A stretch of 13,903 nt of DNA from an uncultured Rickettsiales bacterium (GCA_937982385.1 CALJMC010000008.1:1-13903); one strand, 5' to 3'; shown: positions 1-5,491, numbered from the stretch's first letter. Notes: generated by a model from the sequence alone, not told the origin. A program made the numbers and translations.

Positions 1-11
1 CCCTTCTACTA

Positions 12-45
12 TTTTGACTTCGCCTTTATTACTAAGAAGTCAAAA
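12..45. repeat. Perfect 10-bp inverted repeat just upstream of tRNA-Leu
   Basis: The arms TTTTGACTTC (12-21) and GAAGTCAAAA (36-45) are perfectly complementary around a 14-nt loop, and end 2 nt before the tRNA. It could be a terminator for a gene left of the window or a processing hairpin of the tRNA precursor. Neither side has a clean T tract after the stem, so I do not call it a terminator. Confidence 0.6.
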
Positions 46-47
46 AT

Positions 48-134
48 GCGGTCGTGGCGGAATGGTAGACGCGCAGCGTTGAGGTCGCTGTGGGAGATAA
101 TCCCGTGGAAGTTCGAGTCTTCTCGACCGCACCA
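48..134 (+). tRNA. tRNA-Leu (anticodon GAG), CCA encoded
   Basis: The acceptor stem pairs GCGGTCG (48-54) with CGACCGC (124-130), followed by discriminator A131 and an encoded CCA (132-134). The anticodon stem CAGCG/CGCTG encloses the loop TTGAGGT, giving anticodon GAG, which reads CUC and CUU leucine codons. The long variable arm (GGGA...TCCC) is the class II form expected of tRNA-Leu, and the T loop TTCGAGT is canonical. The last 27 bases of the gene plus one flanking base are repeated at 234-261, the usual mark of integration at a tRNA 3' end. Confidence 0.95.
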
Positions 135-135
135 T
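108..135 (+). repeat. Direct repeat copy 1 (tRNA-Leu 3' end), att-like
   Basis: These 28 bases, running from the T arm through CCA plus one T, are identical to 234-261. The copy inside the intact tRNA would be the attB/attL-like site. Integrases of the tyrosine recombinase family commonly use tRNA 3' ends this way, and such a crossover leaves a duplicated 3' end. Confidence 0.7.
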
Positions 136-204
136 TCATTAATTAGAATAGCAATGCCCAGCTATCCCCCATTTCAACAGGTCCTCTTCCACGATAAATA
201 TAAT

Positions 205-232
205 GCAAACACGCGTGAAGCGCGTGCTTTGC
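205..232. repeat. Hairpin directly before the second tRNA 3'-end copy
   Basis: GCAAACACGCG (205-215) pairs with CGCGTGCTTTGC (221-232) over a 5-nt loop, with one bulged base. It ends one base before the second copy of the tRNA 3' end. It lacks a following T tract, so it is not a canonical terminator. It could be a recombinase arm site or an RNA processing signal. Confidence 0.5.
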
Positions 233-233
233 T

Positions 234-261
234 GAAGTTCGAGTCTTCTCGACCGCACCAT
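234..261 (+). repeat. Direct repeat copy 2 (truncated tRNA-Leu 3' end), att-like scar
   Basis: This is an exact 28-bp copy of 108-135 without the 5' part of a tRNA. The 98 bp between the copies contain no recognisable integrase or cargo. It is either an attR-like remnant of an element that decayed or was deleted internally, or a tandem duplication of the tRNA end. Confidence 0.7.
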
Positions 262-363
262 CCGCTTTCGCTTACGCTACAGCGCGATTGGATGCTTATC
301 CAATTGAGATGGAGTGTTAGAAAAACGGATGCCTCGCTGTAGTTGCTTTAGCAACGTAAGCGG
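262..363. repeat. Complex palindromic, RNA-like folded element
   Basis: The contiguous 16 nt at 269-284 (CGCTTACG then CTACAGCG) pair perfectly with CGCTGTAG (335-342) and CGTAAGCG (355-362). The two 3' half-arms are split by a hairpin TTGC-TTTA-GCAA (343-354). Inside the large loop is another perfect hairpin, ATTGGAT-GCTT-ATCCAAT (287-304). The result is a multi-branched fold that is unlikely by chance. It begins immediately after the tRNA 3'-end duplicate and ends 15 bp before the GIY-YIG start. It may be a dispersed palindromic element, a structured small RNA or a recombination site. Confidence 0.55.
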
Positions 364-377
364 GCTAATCATATATC

Positions 378-616
378 ATGAAATATGTCTATATCCTACA
401 AAGCGAAAATGAACCTGATAGGTCTATACGGGTTCAACCACTGACCTCAAACGACGTTTCAAAGAGCATAATGACGGACAATCTATCCACACCAATAAAT
501 ATAAACCGTGGAAGCTAAAAACTTACATCGCCTTCAGTGACGAAAAGAAAGCAGATGAATTTGAAGCCTTCCTAAAATCAGGAAATGGCAGAACATTCGC
601 CAAGAAACACTTCTAA
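378..616 (+). pseudogene. GIY-YIG endonuclease family protein, frameshifted
   Basis: From the ATG at 378 the first 15 codons read MKYVYILQS...EPDR, the start of the small stand-alone GIY-YIG proteins (YhbQ-like, about 80-90 aa). The frame then runs into noise and stops early. From 425 the next frame reads YTGSTTDLKRRFKEHN and continues to the typical ending LKSGNGRTFAKKHF, with a TAA at 614-616. One missing T near 423-424 (AGGTCTAT where AGGTTCTAT would give R-F-Y) restores one 79-80-residue protein. The VYI...YTG pair, the catalytic-type Arg in LKRR and the Glu of the C-terminal helix are all present across the two frames. It has no clear Shine-Dalgarno. A sequencing error is the main alternative to a real pseudogene. 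Such proteins are often found singly, and their cellular role is poorly defined. Confidence 0.85.
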
Positions 617-641
617 TCACGATATGATTCGCAACCCACTA

Positions 642-1244
642 CTACCTAGGCACAATCTTAATTTCTACACGGCGGTTTTGTGCGCGCCCTTTTGAGGTGC
701 CATTATCAGCTATTGGCTGATTCTCCCCCAACCCTCTGGTGACAATGCCTTGCGGGATATGGCGCGCTTGCAATGCGCTCTTTACTGATGCGGCGCGACG
801 CTTCGACAAATCAACGTTATAGGCAACCGCGCCGATACTGTCAGTATGACCGTGAATCTCCAGCGCAGAGGGTGGGTAATGCACTAAAACGCGCGCAATA
901 TTGTCTAATATCGGTAGGAATGATGCATTCACTTTGCTGCTGCCAAACGCAAACATTGCATGACGTGGGAAGCGCAATAGGAGCGTATTACCTTCACGCG
1001 TAATCGCAACATCTGAGCCATGAACGGCGCGGCGCAATGCTGCTTCTTGCCCTGCAATACTATTATCGTGATGATTCAAATAGAACGATAATGGCTTTAA
1101 GTTTGGGTCTAAAACAGCCGTGCTCGCATGAGAAGGAGCATGTGCACCAGAACCATAATGTCCGCTATATGGCTTGGCATAGGGATAGAGCGAACAGCCC
1201 GCGAGTATGAGCGATGATAGTGCTAGCGTAACAATTTTATTCAT
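642..1244 (-). CDS. OmpA-family outer-membrane lipoprotein (shorter paralog)
   Basis: This 200-aa protein has a lipoprotein signal peptide with lipobox LAGC, so the lipidated residue would be Cys17. A variable His/Ser/Pro-rich linker covers about 18-60. The C-terminal OmpA/MotB peptidoglycan-binding domain spans about 85-200: HGHTDSIG at 131-138 with the diaminopimelate-contacting Asp135, the LSKRRAASV helix with Arg150, and NRRVEIKI at 190-197. It would sit in the outer membrane and hold peptidoglycan noncovalently. It is a paralog of the next gene upstream on the same strand (1440-2084) but lacks that gene's glycine zipper. The 195-bp gap between them contains two tandem hairpins and a long inverted repeat, so it may have its own promoter. 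Confidence 0.9.
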   Translation of the reverse strand: MNKIVTLALSSLILAGCSLYPYAKPYSGHYGSGAHAPSHASTAVLDPNLKPLSFYLNHHDNSIAGQEAALRRAVHGSDVAITREGNTLLLRFPRHAMFAFGSSKVNASFLPILDNIARVLVHYPPSALEIHGHTDSIGAVAYNVDLSKRRAASVKSALQARHIPQGIVTRGLGENQPIADNGTSKGRAQNRRVEIKIVPR

Positions 1245-1247
1245 GTC

Positions 1248-1333
1248 AGAAACTTTCTAAAACTTTGATAGAACAGATTCACCATAATCATGGCGAAAAA
1301 CTGATAATACTATCAAAGCCTTAAGAAAGTTCT
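1248..1333 (-). promoter_or_regulatory. Long imperfect inverted repeat in the leader of the shorter OmpA lipoprotein gene
   Basis: The segment 1248-1271 is complementary to 1310-1333 over about 24 nt with a few mismatches and one bulge; the shared core is CTTTGATAG / CTATCAAAG and AGAA.CTTTCT. It ends 3 bp upstream of the minus-strand ATG at 1244. As RNA it would be a 5'-leader stem-loop with a 38-nt loop; as DNA it could be a spaced operator. Confidence 0.45.
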
Positions 1334-1364
1334 AACGACGATATATTAGTTCAAAATGACTAAG

Positions 1365-1398
1365 CCTTGCGACTGCAAGGCCGCCGACCATTCGGCGG
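1365..1398 (-). terminator. Two tandem hairpins between the OmpA lipoprotein genes
   Basis: CCTTGC-GACT-GCAAGG (1365-1380) is followed at once by CCGCCGA-CCAT-TCGGCGG (1381-1398), both perfect stems. They lie 42 bp after the stop of the upstream lipoprotein gene, where a terminator is expected. The T run after the stems on the minus strand is poor, so rho-independent activity is uncertain. Confidence 0.45.
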
Positions 1399-1439
1399 AT
1401 TAAAATGTGTATGATTTTAATCTTAAATCACAATAGCCT

Positions 1440-2084
1440 CTATGAACCACTAATCGGAGCAATCTTCACTTCTACACGACGATTTTGCGCGCGCCCTGCG
1501 GCAGTGTCATTGCTGGCGATTGGGTCAGACTCACCCATACCCGTAGTAATAATACGCTGGCTCACGCCACGATTTGTCAAAGAAGTTGCTACAGACGCTG
1601 CACGACGCTCTGAGAGTGACATGTTATAATCATCCGCACCGGTGTTATCAGTATGTCCGAGAATTTCTACGACCGTATCAGGATAATCACGCAACACTGC
1701 CGCGACATCAATAAGCGCTGGTGCGAAACTTTGGCTAATCGCGCTGCTGTTGGTCGCGAAGGTCACACTGCTTGGCAAGTTGAGGAACAAATCATTGCCC
1801 TGACGCGTCACGTCAATGCCTGTACCTTCTGTCGCTGTTTCTAGCGCTTGCTGCTGACGATCCATATATTGACCCACACCGCCACCAAGCACAGCACCTA
1901 TCACGGCACCTGTTGCAGCATGTTTGCCGCGGTCATCATCATCGGAAAGCACACCTGCAATCGCTCCACCAATCGCGCCAATGGTCGCGCCTTGATAGGT
2001 CTTTTGGTTAGCATCATAGCCCGCACCTTGCCCACAAGCCGCAAGAAATGTTGTTGAAATAAGAACTGCAGATAGCTTACGCAT
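1440..2084 (-). CDS. OmpA-family lipoprotein with glycine zipper (YiaD-like)
   Basis: This 214-aa protein starts with a lipoprotein signal whose lipobox is LAAC, giving lipid-anchored Cys17. Residues about 32-74 form a glycine zipper in two halves (GATIGAIGGAIAG and GAVIGAVLGGGVG) split by an acidic SDDDDRGK loop. This arrangement is typical of YiaD/OmpA-like lipoproteins and may insert in or line the membrane. The OmpA C-terminal domain follows (about 98-211), with GHTDNTG at 143-149, LSERRAASV at 157-165 and NRRVEVKI at 201-208. It should tether the outer membrane to peptidoglycan. The neighbouring gene at 642-1244 shares the OmpA domain, which suggests a tandem duplication followed by loss or gain of the zipper. 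Confidence 0.92.
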   Translation of the reverse strand: MRKLSAVLISTTFLAACGQGAGYDANQKTYQGATIGAIGGAIAGVLSDDDDRGKHAATGAVIGAVLGGGVGQYMDRQQQALETATEGTGIDVTRQGNDLFLNLPSSVTFATNSSAISQSFAPALIDVAAVLRDYPDTVVEILGHTDNTGADDYNMSLSERRAASVATSLTNRGVSQRIITTGMGESDPIASNDTAAGRAQNRRVEVKIAPISGS

Positions 2085-2169
2085 AATAATAACTTTCAGT
2101 TGTTGAAGGGTAGAATCAGAAATAACTCTATATCATAGATACGCACCAAAAACAAAAACCCTTCGTTTT

Positions 2170-2352
2170 TTAGTTTTTTGCTTTACCAATCACTTCTGCC
2201 CACTCCACATCAATAGTAGCGCCTTGCATGAGAACCAGCCCGTCTGAGGTGTTGACGGCGTACAAACCTTTGGCGCTAATGTGTCTGCATTGGTTGCTAT
2301 CAATGATAATTCTATCGCCTTTGCAGATGCCTGGAGCTAATGCATTACTCAT
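2170..2352 (-). CDS. Degenerate S24/LexA-like repressor C-terminal fragment
   Basis: The 60-aa reading frame contains LAPGICKGDRIIID followed by GLYAVNTSDGLVLMQG. This resembles the S24/LexA-type domain of phage-like repressors (SMxPxxxxGDxVxxD, then a Gly-rich strand pair). By that alignment the catalytic Ser-Met is Ala-Leu, so self-cleavage would be lost. No Shine-Dalgarno precedes the ATG. The same frame is open upstream to about 2466 and still looks domain-like (AYVPVYEDPSYHAGDTHLYV) but has no ATG, GTG or TTG. It is therefore probably a fragment, or is reached by frameshift from the 58-aa gene it overlaps. The family assignment is by eye and tentative. Confidence 0.4.
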   Translation of the reverse strand: MSNALAPGICKGDRIIIDSNQCRHISAKGLYAVNTSDGLVLMQGATIDVEWAEVIGKAKN

Positions 2353-2419
2353 AGCAGTGACATATAAATGCGTATCACCTGCGTGGTAAGAAGGGTCTTC
2401 ATAGACAGGAACATACGCG

Positions 2420-2596
2420 TTAGTCTCGCTTTTCGGTGCGGCTCCAACTATTAAGGAGCGTTTCTGTTACACGCATGAAAGCATAAATGAATTGCCCGAT
2501 GATGCTCGCAAAACAGAGTGTGATAAACAGCTGTATCCATGGGGTAAGCTGTGAAAACTTATTCATAACATCAGCCTGAAAATGATAGTCATCCAT
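2420..2596 (-). CDS. Small single-span membrane protein, 58 aa, unknown function
   Basis: The frame starts MDDYHFQADVMNKF and is preceded by GGAG (2605-2608 on the plus strand as CTCC) with 8-nt spacing, a good ribosome binding site. Residues about 19-41 (WIQLFITLCFASIIGQFIYAF) form one hydrophobic segment, flanked by a short acidic N-terminus and a basic C-terminus ending SRTEKRD. A downstream ATG at codon 11 is an alternative start without a comparable site. It diverges from the XRE regulator gene at 2689 across 92 bp that holds a perfect palindrome. I do not recognise the family. Small membrane proteins next to XRE regulators occur in prophage and toxin-like loci, but nothing here shows toxicity. 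Confidence 0.5.
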   Translation of the reverse strand: MDDYHFQADVMNKFSQLTPWIQLFITLCFASIIGQFIYAFMRVTETLLNSWSRTEKRD

Positions 2597-2639
2597 AACA
2601 ACAACTCCGCTATCTCATAATCAATCTCTTCAATAAATC

Positions 2640-2651
2640 GAACTATAGTTC
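2640..2651. promoter_or_regulatory. Perfect 12-bp palindrome, candidate XRE operator
   Basis: GAACTATAGTTC is a perfect palindrome midway between the divergent starts at 2596 (minus) and 2689 (plus). XRE-family dimers usually bind short palindromes in exactly this position, giving autoregulation and control of the divergent gene. An 8-bp tandem repeat ATCTGTCA follows at 2662-2677. Confidence 0.5.
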
Positions 2652-2661
2652 TCTATCATTT

Positions 2662-2677
2662 ATCTGTCAATCTGTCA
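2662..2677. repeat. Tandem 8-bp repeat (ATCTGTCA x2) upstream of the XRE gene
   Basis: Two adjacent copies of ATCTGTCA lie 11 bp before the XRE start codon. They may be half-sites for a regulator or simply low complexity. No Shine-Dalgarno is visible between them and the ATG. Confidence 0.5.
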
Positions 2678-2688
2678 TTTTTCTTCTT

Positions 2689-2925
2689 ATGAGAGATAAC
2701 ATATCAGAACAAAAAGTTAAGAAACTTGCCAAGAAGCTGAAACAGTTACGGCTTGAGCGCGGATTGTCGCAAGCAAAACTAGCCGCAAAAATCGGCATGA
2801 GTGACCGTGCGATTGGTATGATTGAAAGCCACAAACGTGTCCCGACCATTCTCACCTGCTTCAAACTTTGCAAGGCTTTAGAGGTTGAACTGGACGTGTT
2901 GCTTACGACGCTTTCTGATGATTAG
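2689..2925 (+). CDS. XRE-family helix-turn-helix transcriptional regulator
   Basis: This 78-aa protein is almost entirely one HTH_3/Cro-C1 domain. After a basic N-terminal helix (KVKKLAKKLKQLR), GLSQAKLAAKIGMSDRAIGMIE (about 25-46) forms the helix-turn-helix, and VPTILTCFKLCKALEVELDVLL supplies the remaining helices. No effector or S24 domain is attached. The start lacks a Shine-Dalgarno, so a leaderless or weakly translated mRNA is possible. Its stop overlaps the convergent mtaB stop by 4 bp, so it is packed tightly against a housekeeping gene. It is likely to repress itself and the divergent small membrane gene through the palindrome at 2640-2651 (inference). Confidence 0.88.
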   Translation: MRDNISEQKVKKLAKKLKQLRLERGLSQAKLAAKIGMSDRAIGMIESHKRVPTILTCFKLCKALEVELDVLLTTLSDD

Positions 2926-4181
2926 CCATCCACCGTGACTCCTGTGAGCGTGCCATCTTGCACATCCGTAATCAGCACATTAAGCAACTCACCTGCGGGG
3001 ACGGTACCATCTAGCTTCACGGGTGCAAATTGTTCGGTGCGTCCGATATTATCTTTTTCCATCAGCACTTCTGCCATCTGTCCGACTTTAGAAGCTAAGA
3101 AGGCGTCGAGATTCTTCTCACCTGCGGCACGTAGCAAGGCGGCGCGTTCTTTGCGAGTGGCGGGGTTAACTTGCGGCATACGGGCGGCAGGCGTGCCATC
3201 ACGCTCGGAATAAGGGAACACATGCAAATATAACAAATTAGCTTCATCCACGAGGGCGAGCGTATTGGCGAACATCTCGTCCGTCTCAGTGGGGAAGCCT
3301 GCGATGATATCTGCACCAAATACCATATCGGGGCGAAGGTCGCGCACCTTCGCGCAGAAATCGACTGCATCTTGCCTGAGATGCCTACGTTTCATACGTT
3401 TGAGCACCATGTCATCACCCGCCTGCAAACTAATATGCATATGCGGCATTAGGCGGTCTTCCTCAGCGATGGCGGCATAGAGCGCATCATCCACCTCGAC
3501 CGCATCAATGGAGGAAATACGCAAGCGCGGCAGCTCTGGTACCAGCTTGAGCGTGCGACGCACCAACTCACCCAACGTTGGCTCACCTGGCAGTCCCTCG
3601 CCATAGGAGCTGATATCCACCCCTGTGAACACCACTTCTTGATAGCCCTTCTCGACCAGCATCCGCACCTCACGCACCACATCGCCCAACGGCACTGAGC
3701 GCGAATTGCCCCGCCCAAAAGGAATAATGCAAAAGGTGCAACGATGGTTACAGCCATTTTGCACCTGCACAAAGGCACGAGTTTGCTCGGCAAACGATGT
3801 CACCATATGCGATGCCGTCTCGGTGATTTCCATAATGTCATTCACACGAATTTTCTCTTCACCACTCGCGCCAAAATCTAGCATTTTATAAGATGCCGCA
3901 TGCATCTTCTCTTCATTGCCCAGCACCACATCCACCTCGTCCATCGCCGCGAAATCTTCGGGATGTACCTGCGCCGCGCAGCCTGTAACAATCAGTTTAG
4001 CATCGGGATTTTTCTTACGGAGTTTGCGAATGGTCTGACGTGCCGTACGCTCCGCTTCTTTGGTCACCGCACAGGTGTTCACGATAATCGTATCATCCAA
4101 CTCAGCAGACATCGCATGCCCCCGCATGACTTCACTTTCATACGCATTTAAGCGACATCCTAATGTAACGACTTCTATCAT
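2922..4181 (-). CDS. mtaB: tRNA (t6A37) 2-methylthiotransferase MtaB
   Basis: This 419-aa radical-SAM enzyme converts N6-threonylcarbamoyladenosine at position 37 of ANN-decoding tRNAs to its 2-methylthio form, stabilising codon-anticodon pairing. The N-terminal MTTase domain has the three cluster-binding cysteines Cys9 (TLGCRLN), Cys37 (NTCAVT) and Cys68 (TGCAAQ). The radical-SAM CxxxCxxC lies at Cys144, Cys148 and Cys151. The C-terminal part (about 362-419) is a TRAM-like RNA-binding domain. TLGCRLN rather than TFGCQMN, and the overall length, favour MtaB over MiaB or RimO. It follows dapF by 85 bp on the same strand, a known alphaproteobacterial order. Its start lies directly behind the heptamer inverted repeat, with no good Shine-Dalgarno, so translation may be affected by that structure. 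Confidence 0.95.
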   Translation of the reverse strand: MIEVVTLGCRLNAYESEVMRGHAMSAELDDTIIVNTCAVTKEAERTARQTIRKLRKKNPDAKLIVTGCAAQVHPEDFAAMDEVDVVLGNEEKMHAASYKMLDFGASGEEKIRVNDIMEITETASHMVTSFAEQTRAFVQVQNGCNHRCTFCIIPFGRGNSRSVPLGDVVREVRMLVEKGYQEVVFTGVDISSYGEGLPGEPTLGELVRRTLKLVPELPRLRISSIDAVEVDDALYAAIAEEDRLMPHMHISLQAGDDMVLKRMKRRHLRQDAVDFCAKVRDLRPDMVFGADIIAGFPTETDEMFANTLALVDEANLLYLHVFPYSERDGTPAARMPQVNPATRKERAALLRAAGEKNLDAFLASKVGQMAEVLMEKDNIGRTEQFAPVKLDGTVPAGELLNVLITDVQDGTLTGVTVDG

Positions 4182-4264
4182 AGGGGTTAGGTTTCAGGGG
4201 TTAGGGGTTAGTTTCATAAGCGTTATAACAAAACTAGCCCCTAAATCCTAGCCCCTAAATCCTA
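4182..4264. repeat. Heptamer (GGGGTTA-type) array forming an inverted repeat between dapF and mtaB
   Basis: On the plus strand GGGGTTA occurs at 4183-4189, 4197-4203 and 4204-4210, with a degenerate unit GGTTTCA at 4190-4196, all in 7-bp phase. The other half has two perfect tandem 14-mers CTAGCCCCTAAATC (4234-4247, 4248-4261), complementary in type to the first half. AGGGGTTAGTTT (4203-4214) pairs with AAACTAGCCCCT (4231-4242) at 11 of 12 positions over a 16-nt loop. In the dapF-mtaB mRNA this makes a long stem ending at the mtaB start codon. The G runs could also form a quadruplex in single-stranded DNA. Confidence 0.7.
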
Positions 4265-4266
4265 CA

Positions 4267-5121
4267 TCACACCCATTGGTCGTCCGTGAGTTCGCCTGAG
4301 AAACTATGGGCGACGGGGCCGGTCATCCAGACGGGGTGTTCGGGGTCGGACTCGGTGCCGTTCCACTGGATGGTCAGTTCTCCGCCTAGCAGTTGTACGG
4401 TGACGGTGGCATCGACCTCTGCGCGACGGCGTGCAGCGACCACGGCAGCACAAGCGCCTGTGCCACAGGCTTGCGTTTCGCCCACGCCACGCTCCCATAC
4501 ACGCAATGTCATATGGTCGTCTGAATCTATTTGCGCGATGCCGATATTGGCGCGCTCAGGGAATAAATCGCACGTCTCAAGCTCTGGCCCTAGCTTTTTC
4601 AGCGGGACAGCGCCCACCTCCTCAACAAAAAACACGGCATGAGGGTTGCCCATGCTCACACAGACTGGGTCTTTCAACATGCCTGCTTCTAGCGCGACAT
4701 GGAGGGTATCTTCTTTTTCAGAAAGCGGTATTTCTTCCCAGCCAAGGCGCGGCAATCCCATATTCACATTCACCAAGCCTTTGCCCGCAAGCTGTGCCTC
4801 GAGCAACCCTGCTTCGGTGTCTATCAGCGCGGCATCAGCACGTTTTTCGCGCATCAACGCCCACGCCACACAGCGCGTTGCATTGCCACATGCCCCCACT
4901 TCGGAGCCATCGGCATTATAAATCTGCATATAGGCATCAGCCCGACCAGAGGCACGCAGCACAATCAGTTGGTCGCAGCCCACACCCGTCGTGCGGTTGG
5001 CAATGGCGCGCACCACTTCCTCGCGCTGCTCCAAGCTCACCAACTGCATCGGTGAATTGCGCTCATCAATAATCACGAAATCATTACCCAGCCCGTGCAT
5101 CTTCTCGAATGATATGGTCAT
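4267..5121 (-). CDS. dapF: Diaminopimelate epimerase DapF
   Basis: This 284-aa cytoplasmic enzyme interconverts LL- and meso-diaminopimelate, supplying lysine synthesis and the peptidoglycan cross-linking residue that the OmpA-domain lipoproteins recognise. The start MTISFEKMHGLGNDFVIID is the family signature. The two catalytic cysteines are Cys78 in EVGACGNATRC and Cys219 in QACGTGACAA, and the conserved GNPHAVFFV follows near 158-166. The length is typical. It is the first gene of a dapF-mtaB unit on the minus strand. A candidate promoter with a -35 (TTGATA, 5184-5179) and a -10 (TACAGT, 5161-5156) lies inside the inverted repeat at 5153-5182, so the gene may be repressed there. A long open frame antisense to it (4431-5072) is a coding shadow. 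Confidence 0.97.
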   Translation of the reverse strand: MTISFEKMHGLGNDFVIIDERNSPMQLVSLEQREEVVRAIANRTTGVGCDQLIVLRASGRADAYMQIYNADGSEVGACGNATRCVAWALMREKRADAALIDTEAGLLEAQLAGKGLVNVNMGLPRLGWEEIPLSEKEDTLHVALEAGMLKDPVCVSMGNPHAVFFVEEVGAVPLKKLGPELETCDLFPERANIGIAQIDSDDHMTLRVWERGVGETQACGTGACAAVVAARRRAEVDATVTVQLLGGELTIQWNGTESDPEHPVWMTGPVAHSFSGELTDDQWV

Positions 5122-5152
5122 GTTTTTCTATTCTTTCTGTATCTATTGTCAC

Positions 5153-5182
5153 GATACTGTAACAAATCAGTGTTACATTATC
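5153..5182. promoter_or_regulatory. Inverted repeat operator candidate overlapping a dapF promoter
   Basis: GATACTGTAAC (5153-5163) and GTTACATTATC (5172-5182) are complementary at 10 of 11 positions around 8 bp. On the minus strand TTGATA (5184-5179) and TACAGT (5161-5156) are separated by 17 bp and look like a sigma70-type -35/-10 pair for dapF, so the repeat covers both elements. It also lies about 50 bp upstream of the divergent 65-aa gene and could control both. No candidate binding protein is evident nearby. Confidence 0.45.
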
Positions 5183-5235
5183 AATGTGCTACTGCACTAA
5201 GATGACACAGAAATAAAAATACATGGAGAATAATA

Positions 5236-5433
5236 ATGTCAGATAATAAACGCCCAAAAAACGTGCGCGGCAACAACACGGATAATCAAAATATTAACAA
5301 TACTCGTTCAGAGAGGCAGTCTCAAAACCCTACTAACATAGAGACAGAAGTAGCCCCAAAACCTAGTTCAAGGACACAATCGGAAGATCTGGATTTGGGG
5401 CGTCATAACGGCGGCATAAACCGCTTTACATAA
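5236..5433 (+). CDS. Small hydrophilic, probably disordered orphan protein (65 aa)
   Basis: The start is supported by GGAG at 5224-5227 with about 8-nt spacing to the ATG at 5236. The product is rich in Asn, Gln, Ser, Arg and Pro, lacks hydrophobic stretches, signal peptide and cysteines, and is likely disordered. It ends with the more distinctive DLDLGRHNGGINRFT, which could be a short interaction motif. I recognise no family. It stands alone between divergent dapF and convergent ssb, with a perfect 8-bp hairpin (5492-5512) downstream. The clear ribosome binding site and dedicated upstream gap are the main evidence that it is a gene; a spurious frame cannot be excluded. Confidence 0.5.
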   Translation: MSDNKRPKNVRGNNTDNQNINNTRSERQSQNPTNIETEVAPKPSSRTQSEDLDLGRHNGGINRFT

Positions 5434-5491
5434 GAACTATCCAGTTACAGCGTTTTAGCTTTTTGCTCAGAACCAGAAATAAGATTGCTAT

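Noticed and set aside
14..19. TTGACT as a -35 element for the tRNA
   Set aside because: No -10 element lies at suitable spacing, and the hexamer is part of the inverted repeat arm.
46..342. 98-aa open frame spanning the tRNA and its 3'-end duplicate
   Set aside because: It is a chance frame across an intact tRNA and repeats, and the repeated peptide KFESSRPHH merely translates the duplicated tRNA end.
1653..2057. Open frames antisense to the glycine-zipper OmpA lipoprotein
   Set aside because: The minus-strand protein has a lipobox, glycine zipper and OmpA domain; the plus-strand frames have no recognisable features.
2354..2419. 21-aa frame MFLSMKTLL... whose stop overlaps the S24-like ATG
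   Set aside because: ATGA overlap suggests coupling, but the peptide has no ribosome site and lies within the more domain-like upstream extension of the S24-like frame.
3095..3793. Frames of 91 and 114 aa within mtaB on the same strand
   Set aside because: They are alternative-frame shadows; the mtaB frame carries all six cluster cysteines without interruption.
4431..5072. 213-aa open frame antisense to dapF
   Set aside because: dapF has both catalytic cysteines and full length on the other strand; the antisense product is His/Arg/Pro-rich noise.
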